Source of the DNA: Pristionchus mayeri
Lineage: Eukaryota > Nematoda > Chromadorea > Rhabditida > Neodiplogasteridae
Assembly: GCA_036245805.1 (NCBI GenBank)
Contig: BTRK01000002.1
Location: forward strand, 2,724,689 to 2,788,688
Length of the DNA stretch: 64,000 nt
Direction: 5' to 3'
Numbering within the stretch: the first letter of the stretch is position 1; each line of letters starts with the position of its first letter. The notes under the pieces were generated by a model that ran no database searches, was not told the origin of the DNA, and saw nothing but the letters and a program-made list of their open reading frames with translations. Positions 33,861-44,063 of this stretch are shown here, in pieces. The translations under genes were made by a program, and so were the position numbers.

Positions 33861-34574
33861 CATAGCTGTTCAGCACTGGCGGCGACCTCGAAACCAGGAA
33901 CCCCCGGGTCATGGATTTTTTTTCAGGTGGTGGGGAAAACTTTGTGAAGGCAGATCAACCCAAGGTACCATAACCATCACTATGTGCAGGGACTGAACTT
34001 GTATTTTTCGGCTACCGTAACCCAAACTGCCGTAATCTGAGTACTGTACTCACACCAAAATGTGGAAAAAGAGTCCGTGAATGGCGGGTAAAGGACGAAA
34101 TACCTCGACTGTTGTACCGTAGCAAGCTTACAGTAACCTTATTACAGTACCCTCACCAGCTATCATTGCCATCGTGGACTGATTTTTTAAATAATTTTTT
34201 TTATAAAAAATCAGTTTTTTGTTTCTTCGAAATCGACTTCAACTGGAAATACAAATTTTAAGTCAGTTCACGATAACTATTGAGGGTACTGTATTTGGGT
34301 TGCTGTAACCAGAATACGGTATGACAATGGATGTTTTCCGATTCTTGCCCGCCATTTCCCGACTACTCTTCCACCTTGTGGTGTGCGTACCGCACTCAGA
34401 TTACGATAGTACGGGTTAACGGTAGCCGACAAATACAAGTTGGGTTACTGTAGAACATGAAGGTTACGACATATTGGACTTGTCTTACATGACCGAGGTT
34501 TCACCACCACCTACAGAAAAATACATGACCCGGGGTTCATGGTTGCGAGGTCGCCGGCGGCGTGGGCAGCTATG
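33861..34574. mobile_element. 714-bp hAT-like foldback element, second copy, with perfect 8-bp target-site duplication
   Basis: The ends read CATAGCTGTTCAGCACTGGC and, inverted, CATAGCTGCCCACGCCGCCG. They are flanked by ATCATGGT at 33853-33860 and 34575-34582. Terminal and sub-terminal sequence (GGCGGCGACC) is shared with 30473-31251, defining one family. The interior differs and is foldback too, with ttaccgtaac/gttacggtag words. Confidence 0.92.
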
Positions 34575-35911
34575 ATCATGGTGTACATCGACTACCTCAT
34601 CGATATACAGTATTATACAGTGCCACCGCTTGAATTGGCGCGCTCGATCTTGTCGATCAGGGACTAACTGTGAATTAAAACAAATCATTCATCAGTATAT
34701 TTTATTTGATTAATATATTTTTCTTATAACACAGACAATCTTCTAATTCTTCTCAATCTAAACGCCCTCTCACTCGCTGTTCCGAGAATATGGTGAATAG
34801 ACGGAGCGACAATGGAGAGATGCTTTTCAATCATACAAGTTCAGGCTTCATCAATGCAGTCATAGTGGCCGGTGGAAATAGTTACTGTGAGAACAGAATG
34901 CGTAGAACAGAATGCGTCGCGGGAGAAAAAAAGTTCCGCGAGTAATACAACAAAATGTGATAGATCTCGCCCACCACACCACGGCATTCTGTTCTCACAG
35001 TATCAGCCAAATATTTTCGATAATTCCCTAGGAAGTGGTCCTCCGTTCTGTGAACTTTCTCGAAATAAAAATGGATGAGAGAACTTGCAATAACAAGAAG
35101 AGCAATGACAGACGTCAGTTCTAGAAAACGTGTTAGCCAGTTATGTTATTTTTCGCATTTTCTATTTAGTAAAAAACAATAAATTAAATATGAGTCCAGT
35201 AAGTAAGTTCGTGCGTCTTTTCCAGACATAATGCAAGAAATAGTTCCGTCGAATTTAAGCCTTTGCGATTGGGCTAAATGTGCGTCGGTGGGGAGTCGAA
35301 CCCCTTCTCTCGAGATCTCCGATAGTTTGACGGCGGGTACTTCTCGCATACCGTATTCCCCTTACCGTCAAGAGAAATTGTCTGACTCTACACCTTTTGC
35401 ACGGTATCTCTTCGCTCTCTAACCGACGTGAGAGTACGATGTGAAGATAATCAGCCGATTACTCCGGCACTTGTCGTAGGAAAGAGTGCGCACGTGAGAT
35501 AGTACGGTATCTACGATACCATAGTACGATAGTACGGTAGGACAGGATGCGGTAGATGTGCGGACGAAAAAGTTGCAGTAATCGTGGTAACGGCTGTGGT
35601 ACATCTATACTGGAGGATTTGATGGCGATGACAATTGTTGATTTTTTTTAAAAGAGAAAGCCAAAATAACTTTAAACTTTGATCTTCGATCTATTATATT
35701 CTGTTAGAAACTAAGGGTTGATGAAATTGAAAAGTTGATGCGACCGCCTCCTTTACAGGATACGCGAAACATAAAAAACACACCGACAATTTGGACAAAC
35801 ATTGATGAAGGTTTAAAATGTTTTAGTTGTGTTTCAATGTGTTCATAACTATCTATGAGCGACATTTGCTTTGATTCTTCTGCCCCAAACAACATTCAAT
35901 CAATCAATTTA

Positions 35912-36838
35912 TCATGTCAGGCAGCGATCTTTCAGCGTGACTCCCAACATCTTCCTCTCCATCTTTCTTTGGGTAACACTCAGCCGTTCTTTCTCACTCG
36001 CCCTCAGTGCCCAAACTTCGCTTCCGTAGAGTACGGTAGCCGTGATGCAGCTCTCGAAGACTCTTCTCCTGGTCTTGATGGGTAGAAGGCGGGAGGACAG
36101 CAGATGGGATAGCTTGCTCCAGGCGAACCACCCTAGTCGAATCCTGTGTTCGATCTCGTCAGAGTGATCAAGTGGGAGACTGATCTTCCCTCCGAGATAG
36201 GTGGCTGATTCAACGAAATCGAACTGTAGATTGTCGATAATTATTGGATTTCGGGTTGTTGTACAGGAGGTGAGTAGGTTGGTCTTATTTGAATTCACCT
36301 CGAGACCAACTCTACTGGAAGCGTCCATCAGCTTTTTCAGCATTCTCTCCATTTCCGGGCGAGACTTCGCAACGAGAGCTACGTCGTCGGCGTATTCCAA
36401 GTGGCAAAAATTCCTTCCATCAATTCGAATCCCGTCGTTCTCCCAGTCGATGTCATTCATGGCTGAGCGAAGCGCTGCATTGAAGAGACGAGGGGAGAGG
36501 GTATCCCCTTGCCGGACTCCTCTTCGCACAGTGACTGGTACGAGTTCCTCGTTTACTCTGATGAGTGTAGAGGAAGACTCGTAGATGCGGCGCAGCAGGT
36601 GGACGAGGGTAGGATGGGCTCCGAACGAGTAGAGGGCTTGCCAACATGCACTCCATTCCACGCAATCGAATGCTTTCTTGAAGTCGACGAATGCGAAATA
36701 GACCGGGATACCATATTCCGAGGTTCTTTCTGCGACCTGCTTGATGGAATGCAGGTTGTCGAGGGTGCTATACCCGCTCCGGAAGCCGGTTTGGGTGGGC
36801 GACTCAGTCTCTTCGAGGGGGGGGGGTGACAATTGCAC
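35912..36838 (-). pseudogene. Non-LTR (RTE-like) reverse transcriptase fragment
   Basis: The 308-codon frame starts within the RT domain at QTGFRSGYSTLDNLHSIKQV. It continues AFVDFKKAFDCVEW (catalytic Asp), GVRQGDTLSPRLFNAALRSA, the YADDVALVAKS active site, VGLEVNSNKTNLL and a thumb ending KERLSVTQRKMERKMLGVTL. The endonuclease and first RT motifs upstream are missing. The C-terminal tail is cut short, joining directly to the ATTGATTGATTGA-type 3' tail. A dead 5'-truncated and internally deleted copy. Confidence 0.9.
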
Positions 36839-37052
36839 AACAATTCACCATTAATTTGCGAATGGACGTAGCGACGTGGGAGTTGATTCATTATAACCAG
36901 TATGTGCTGCCCTACAGCGATTGGTTAGGGTACTCTTTGTTTATCTAGCCATGATTTTCAACTAAAATTGTCATTTTTGGACCATGAACACATACTGGTT
37001 ATAATGAATTCATAGATATGGAGTAAAACTCAAGTTCGCCTGATAACAAGAT

Positions 37053-37253
37053 TTGCGCATATACACTCTGGCCCTCAAGGTCAGGAGAATGGGACTAGAG
37101 CAGTGGAGCCGTGCCACTACGGTGTGGACGCCATACAATAGGAAGCGCCCCCCTGGGAAGCCTCATGTACGATGGAGAGATGATTTGACCCGAGCTATTG
37201 GCAAACACTGGTGGAATGCAACTTATGAAGAGTACCGCCCCATCCTCATCTGA
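37053..37253 (+). pseudogene. C-terminal tail of an RTE-like element, opposite orientation
   Basis: Reads RATTVWTPYNRKRPPGKPHV, RWRDDLTRAIGKHWWNATYE and a stop, the characteristic C-terminus of nematode RTE/CR1-like RT proteins. It is followed by the 3' tail cctgacatgataaattgatt, which is the same tail that ends the 35912-36838 fragment on the other strand. Confidence 0.8.
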
Positions 37254-39131
37254 GCACCTATTGCCTGACATGATAAATTGATTGATTGAATGTTGTTTGG
37301 GGCAGAAGAATCAAAGCAAATGTCGCTCATAGATAGTTATGAACACATTGAAACACAACTAAAACATTTTAAACCTTCATCAATGTTTGTCCAAATTGTC
37401 GGTGTGTTTTTTATGTTTCGCGTATCCTGTAAAGGAGGCGGTCGCATCAACTTTTCAATTTCATCAACCCTTAGTTTCTAACAGAATATAATAGATCGAA
37501 GATCAAAGTTTAAAGTTATTTTGGCTTTCTCATTTAAAAAAAATCAACAATTGTCATCGCCATCAAATCCTCCAGTATAGATCCTAGACAGCTCCTAGAC
37601 AGTCAAATCCTAGACAGCCGTTACCACGATTACTGCAACTTTTTCGTCCGCACATCTACCGCATCCTGTCCTACCGTACTATCGTACTATGGTATCGTAG
37701 ATACCGTACTATCTCACGTGCGCACTCTTTCCTACGACAAGTGCCGGAGTAATCGGCTGATTATCTTCACATCGTACTCTCACGTCGGTTAGAGAGCGAA
37801 GAGATACCGTGCAAAAGGTGTAGAGTCAGACAATTTCTCTTGACGGTAAGGGGAATACGGTATGCGAGAAGTATCCGCCGTCAAACTATCGGAGATCTCG
37901 AGAGAAGGGGTTCGACTCCCCACCGACGCACATTTAGCCCAATCGCAAAGGCTTAAATTCGACGGAACTATTTCTTGCATTATGTCTGGAAAAGACGCAC
38001 GAACTTACTTACTGGACTCATATTTAATTTATTGTTTTTTACTATATAGAAAATGCGAAAAATAACATAACTGTCTAACGCGTTTTCTAGAACTGACGTC
38101 TGTCATTGATCTTCTTGTTATTGCAAGTTCTCTCATCCATTTTTATTTCGAGAAAGTTCACAGAACGGAGGACCACTTCCTAGGGAATCATCGAAAATAT
38201 TTGGCTGATACTGTGAGAATAGAATGCCGTGGTGTGGTGGGCGAGATCTATCACATTTTGTTGTATTACTCGCGGAACTTTTTTTCTCCCGCGTTATTTG
38301 TGAAAATCCGCCGTCCGCCTCAAGCCCCATCCGGGTTACGGTAGACGCTATTGAGCACGGAGATTACTTCCCTATTCCTTCTTTTTGATTAATTAATTAT
38401 TTAAATCATTTAAACATTATTTTATTATATATTTCATTGTTAATAAATATTTAAAAAGTCACGTCGGTCACACCCCTGAAGAATCAAAATAGCACACCAG
38501 TTGATAGAAAAAGACACGAAATTGGTAGATAAGTGGAGGATACAGATGAATTGACAAAGGAAAAGGTTCTTCGTGATCTCGAATCAACAAATGATAATAC
38601 TATACTTGTGAATTGATTGAAGCAGAGAGGGTAAGGGGGAGAGTCAGAAGGAACAGTGAGTGAGTACTCATTCTAAATAACTTGTTATCTCCCCTCAATG
38701 CTCCCACATAACAACGAGACGTATTCGTATAATATTATCCATTCTTAATTGAGAAAAATTAAATTTTCATCATCAGTAGTTAATTCGTCTCTCCTTCCAG
38801 GATGAATTCCTTCTCTCATCCTCTGTCTCTCTAATCTATGTGCTCTCTCGCCACTGATTCTCCTCCTCCCCAAAGTGCATGGGAATTCTGATGGGTTTTC
38901 CCACGGATGATGCTTCTCCTGCCAAGTCCTGCGTGGGAAAAGCGGGCTTGATTCCCATGCTGGGCTATCTTCAGCATCCTCCATCTCTCAAATCTACATA
39001 CTATCTAACACCTGATGATCTTCTCTCTCCTCAAAGTCATGGGAATTCTGATTGGTTTTCCCAGGGATCCTGGGAAAAGAGGGGCGTAACCACATGAGCA
39101 TGATCGAACAGTCCATTCACCCTCATTCAAC

Positions 39132-42100
39132 ATGTTCTCGTGTCCGGAAGATGGCTGCACCGTCGCTTCCTTCAAGGAGCGGTACTCCGTCTACCCCCAT
39201 CTCAAGAAGCAGCACAACTGGTCGGATGAGCGAGTGGAGCAGTACAAGACGGACGTGCTGAAGGAAGCCACAATCGAGAAGCAGAAGGACAACGCCTTCC
39301 CCTGCGACTACTGCTACGAGAGATTGCCCACGGACAAGCAGTGGAAGCAGCATCTCACCCGCAAGCATCCGGGTAAGGTGAGTACTTCTGTATCTTTCGC
39401 CTAGGCTACCGTAGGTATCGGGAGTGAACCTCTCCTCACTGCTAGAGGTACTGTAGGTGGGATACGGTGGACCATTCCCTCACAGTACTCGTATAGTAAT
39501 TCGATGTGTTGAGGTGGTGAAGAAGGCGGTGCCGACAGTGGAGTGCCCTGTGGAATCATGTGAGATGGTCGTGTGGACGAGGGAGTCACTGGCAGACCAC
39601 TGCGCTCAAGACCACAAGAAGGACGACATCGATTTCGAGGTGGAAGAGGAGAACTTCAAGACGCTCGAGGAATTTCAAGTAAGTCGTTGATATTGTGAGG
39701 GGGGATACTGTAGGCATACTGTCGGATGGGTTACGGTAGGCATCCTGTCGGATGGGTTACGGTAACACTTCAGTGGTGATTATAGACCTTCTTCAGGAGT
39801 GGAAGCACTCACTTGAAATCTGAAGCTCGTGTGGCTTCACGAAGGACTCTGTGAAGGAGGGTCGGACATACTGGTGGTGTGCACGAGCCAATCGAGACCG
39901 ATCCGACCCTACCAAGGAGAGGCCGAAGAAGTCACGTCGAGAGATTAGACATTGCAGCGCCTTTCTCACTGTGGGTCTGAATTGAATTGATCTAGAGGGA
40001 TACTGTAGTTCTATTAGTAATCAATAATTGAAGTTGTACGAAGAGATGGGCGGGTCATTCACTGCGAGATTCTGCCGAGATCACATTGGTCACGCATGCG
40101 AACCTTCCAAGATTCCGCTTAGCTCGAAAGATCGCTCGGTTCTCTACAGCATCATTGATCAGGTTCGTGTTATCGATTGATCACTACACTGGTCTGTTGC
40201 AGCTTCATGATTCTTCTACTTTAGCGATACGAGGTGCCGAGGATCCGAGAACTGCTGCGCGAGTTCGGGAGGAAGTCTCCCCTCTACTACTTCAGCACCC
40301 GGATGATCAAAGAACTCAAGAGTCGTCGTCAGGAACGGGAGTGGAAGATGCACTCAGATGATCACTACAGTGTACTGGAGAGATATCTTCAGGGTCAGTT
40401 GAAATTATCTTTTTTTGGAGGGAAGGGGGAAGAGAATCTGTCACTGAGAGAGGGATTGAGAGAAATATTCATGTTCAGAATAGCTCATCCCTTGCAGGCG
40501 AGACAGTGGGACTTCGTCGAGCAGATATCGACCAGAATTGTCCCGACTCTACGCGCATTGTGACGATCTCGGAAACTCAAGTGGAATGGCTAAAGAAGTA
40601 TTCTCACCGTGGAGTCTCGATCGATGACACATTCAAGTGCTCCCATCACAAGATCAAGCTGTTGACTCTGATCGTCGTCGATGATTTCGACAGAGGCCTC
40701 CCTGCTGCTCATCTGCTGTCATATCACATGACTGAGCATGATGTTGAATTTCTGTTCAGAGTGAGTGATTCTCACTTCCTTGTCATCTTACAATTCACAC
40801 CTCAATCTCACACTTTCAGGAGATCATCAAAGTGCACCCTCGATTCGACCCTGCCTACTTCATGTCAGATGCCGCACCTGCCCTCTACAATGGCTTCCAT
40901 CGAGCACTTCCAAATGCAAAGGCAGTGCGACTCTACTGCATCTGGCACTTTCTGAAGGTATTTTCTTAAGTTTACCGAACTTTTCCGAAGGCGAGAGAGC
41001 ACGCGGATTAGAGAGGTGATTAGTGAGATTCTTCATCATTTCAGTTTGTCCGAGAGCACGTGACTATCTCCTACATCGGAACGGAGAGGGAGCGGGAAAA
41101 AAAAAGGGGAGAAGAGGTGTATGCCACTATCAAGGAGCTGACACTGACTGTCCCTAGGAAGCAGTTCACTCATCTTCTCACTACCCTGATGGATAGTTTG
41201 GATGACAAGGAAGGGGATGGATTCAAAGCCTACTTCCATCCACACGCCAGGGACCGAACCCTCTGGGCTCCCTACGCTCGGTCAGTACTGTTCACAATTC
41301 GGAACAGAAGAGAATCACGCACATATATTTCCCCTCTCTTTACCACCATTCCACTCTAGCTATCATTATATGTGCTGATTTGGATAGAACCTGACTTATC
41401 TCTTTCTTAATCCTCGATTCCAGGTCTACTGCCCCCTTCAATACCTCAATGTTCAATGAAGCCTACCATCGAGTCCTCAAGAACGTGTGGCTGCCGAAGG
41501 GAAGAAGAGCGAGACTAGATGAACTGGTCAACACTCTTCTCACTGTCCCCCAGATTCAAGACGAGGATTTGGAGATTGAGGTGTACCATTTGCATCATGT
41601 TCTTTCCGTAGTATCATTCCAAAATGAATGGCGACATTTTCGTTCTTCCTACAATATTACTCTTTCAGGATGAGAAGGGACTGGTGACTGGGAAGTACCG
41701 TCTGAGCGCTCAGTACCTGCGGCACCGTACATGCAAGGAGGAGTACGAAACGGCCACTGACAAGATCTCCATCATCTCGAAGTCGGAGTGGCGAGTGCAG
41801 TCTTCAAGGGGAGGGAAGGAGTACACAGTGATCGACCTGGGAGAGGGGGTGTGCGACTGCGAGAAGCAGAATCTACATTGCTGGAAGTGAGTCTATGACA
41901 AGATTTCTCCCCCCAGTCATCCTCGCTGGATACAGTAACCCTTACCGAATGTGGTTGTAGATGCGTCGCCTGTCCTCGTCGATTCACGTGCACCTGCCCA
42001 GACAGTGTGAAGGCAGGACTCAATTGCAAGCACGTCCATGCTGCACTCACCTACTCACCCATCACAGGTTTGATATCTGTTTATGCTTTGAAGACACGGC

Positions 42101-43012
42101 TTAACTTTGATTCTTGAGATGACACTCCTGAAGCTGGTCCAACTTTCATGGATCAAGTACTGGAGGCGATTGATCACGACCATGCCATCCAGCCGCGTAT
42201 CCTCATCGAGGAAGAGGTATGACTGTATACTCATTATCTGTAGATCAATTCCCCACTCTCCATCCTTCTTCCTGTAAATAAAATCATTCAGGAAGAGGAC
42301 GAGAACGAGGCGAGGCTCAATACGATGGTCGATCCCATGGAGCAGGAGGCGAGAAGAGAAGAGGAGAAGAAGAGAGAGCAGATAGGAGTGATGAGAGGAC
42401 AGTTTTACGAGGTGAACATGCGAAGTCTCTCCAATTCGAACACTCTCTAATTGGTTAGAGGAACGAGAGAGCGTGTAATTTGAAGAGAGCCAAAGTTTCA
42501 TTGCAGCTTCTCGAAGACGCGAGGAATCGATTCAACTTCGCCAGTCGTAAAACGGACAATACTGAGGGCATGGAAGAGTTCATCAAGAACTTTCAATCGG
42601 TGGTGGCTCAGCTCCCCATTCCCCATGGAAGGAGAGGAAGGGAGCCTGCACCCAAGAAGATCAGAGATCATCTCAAGTTCGTCCCTCCCACCATCGGAAC
42701 TGTGAGTGATCAATTGCATTTTATTGACAGCAGGGATCTGAATCTAATCTATTGGTGAGTCTGAGTGGATCATTTCAGCCCGGAAGAAGACGCGGCAACT
42801 TCGGTGTGAATGCGCAGCCACTCGCAGCAGCCGATCCCGACCTGATGAACACCTGCTATTCCTGTCTCAAAGGTGTTGCACCCTCTGGTCACGATGGCGA
42901 AGAAAACGACGGATGGGTTCAGTGTCCCTCCTGTTCCCTCTGGGCACACGTGCTCTGTGTCCCCTTGGGTGCCATCTGCCAGTCATGCCATTCCGCTATA
43001 TATGACCCTTGA
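39132..43012 (+). CDS. MULE transposase with C2H2, SWIM and PHD-like fingers (one in-frame TGA)
   Basis: Fifteen exons join in phase (39132-39377, 39514-39678, 39797-39970, 40034-40162, 40225-40393, 40498-40760, 40820-40957, 41045-41280, 41424-41580, 41669-41886, 41961-42067, 42119-42216, 42292-42411, 42507-42701, 42779-43012), about 882 residues. Order: three C2H2 fingers (CPEDGC..HLKKQH, CDYCYERL..HLTRKH, CPVESC..HCAQDH); a FLYWCH/WRKY-GCM-like part (GRTYWWCARANRDRS ... RHCSAF, then HIGHACEPS); the DDE core with IDDTFKC, FMSDAAPALYNGF, LYCIWHFLK and FNEAYHRVLKN; a SWIM finger (CTCPD ... LNCKHVHAAL); a charged helix; and a C-terminal PHD-like finger (CYSCLKG ... WVQCPSCSLWAHVLCVPLG). MULE transposases cut and paste DNA bounded by long TIRs. 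One defect: TGA at 39821-39823 in KHSLEI*SSCGF. Everything else is open, so inactivation is recent or the base is an error. The PHD-like C-terminus is unusual for this family. Confidence 0.87.
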
Positions 43013-43605
43013 TCTGCCTACAGTCTTGATTTCATTCCATTCTGCCAATCTTTGTCGTTTTTCTTTGAGTTTCTTTTTCATGCGTCCCCAGAGATAAATA
43101 GTATTGCAGTTCTCAAATTTACCTTCACTGCACGTTTATAATTGGGATGGTTATTCAGGGGTGTGACCGACGTGACTCATTTTTAAATATTTATTAACAA
43201 TGAAATATATAATAAAATAATGTTTAAATGATTTAATTAAATTAATTAATCAAAAAGAAGGAATAGGGAAGTAATCTCCGTGCTCAATAGCGACTACCGT
43301 AACCCGGATGGGGCTTGAGGCGGACGGCGGATTTTCACAAGTTCCCGCGTTCCGCGAGTAATACAACAAACAGTGAGCACACCACACCACGGACTACGCA
43401 TTCTGTTCTCACAGTAACTATTTCCACCGGCCACTATGACTGCATTGATGAAGCCTGAACTTGTATGATTGAAAAGCATCTCTCCATTGTCGCTCCGTCT
43501 ATTCCCCATATTCTCGGAACAGCGAGTGAGAGGGCGTTTAGATTGAGAAGAATTAGAAGATTGTCTGTGTTATAAGAAAAATATATTAATCAAATGAAAT
43601 ATATT

Positions 43606-44063
43606 CATTATGAAAAAAATCAGAAGAAAAATCAAGAGATATTGCTTGGTCTCTCATGAAAATCTTTAAAATTAATCTGTGAAACTCAAAACAATCTGGT
43701 TTGATAGCAGGACAAAGCCTGACTAAAAGCCGGCCCGGCCTTGGTGCGGTATGCACCACTTGTAATTTCGCGAACTCGAAACTGCACCCCCGTCCTTTGC
43801 AACTGCGAACTGCCAGGTTCTCTTTAATTTCTCTTAATTTTTATCATTCCAACCCCTCGCCGTCGTCCGGTAGCGGTCGATTCATCCATTTCTGCGCGCG
43901 AAATATTGCCCTTCTTGATTTATCCGTTTAGCGTCGTTAAGTCGTATTTTTCTCTAGCTAGCTATAGCTTTCCAGTCGCGTTTACACTTTTACGTGCTTA
44001 TCGCCTATTCTTATTCTTATTAATTCTAAAATTTACCCAATTAATTAATTAATTCGCTTCCAG
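43606..44063. promoter_or_regulatory. Upstream region of the kat-1-like gene
   Basis: No gene is seen. The start codon at 44064 is directly preceded by cttccag, a 3' splice acceptor with no coding exon before it. In a nematode this is the expected spliced-leader trans-splice site. The pyrimidine and GC mix at 43790-43990 may contain the promoter. Confidence 0.5.

Larger units (their letters stand above)
34919..38292. mobile_element. 3.4-kb palindromic element inserted into the left TIR of the MULE
   Basis: Inverted arms of about 1 kb (34919-35905 and 37280-38292) start GCGGGAGAAAAAAAGTTCCG and end in its inverse. The centre is occupied by two non-LTR retrotransposon remnants in opposite orientations. 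Each arm contains a tRNA-like 3' segment with a B-box (ggggttcgactcccc) at about 35284-35312 and 37898-37925. The intact right TIR of the MULE shows the uninterrupted sequence at this point. Confidence 0.82.
34694..43605 (+). mobile_element. Mutator-like (MULE) DNA transposon, about 8.9 kb, with a nested insertion
   Basis: Long terminal inverted repeats of about 460 bp enclose a 15-exon transposase gene (39132-43012). The right TIR spans 43145-43605. The left TIR is in two pieces, 34694-34918 and 38293-38475, interrupted by a palindromic insertion. Outer ends read tatattttatttgattaata and its near-inverse. Flanks hold only a partial direct repeat (ttcat), so the target-site duplication is not certain. 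Length without the insertion is about 5.5 kb. Confidence 0.88.

Noticed and set aside
5305..39823. Genome-wide TGA reassignment, suggested by in-frame TGAs in three genes
   Set aside because: TGA serves as the normal terminator in the second thiolase, KIX copy A, both Ly6-like genes and the MULE transposase, so the code is standard.
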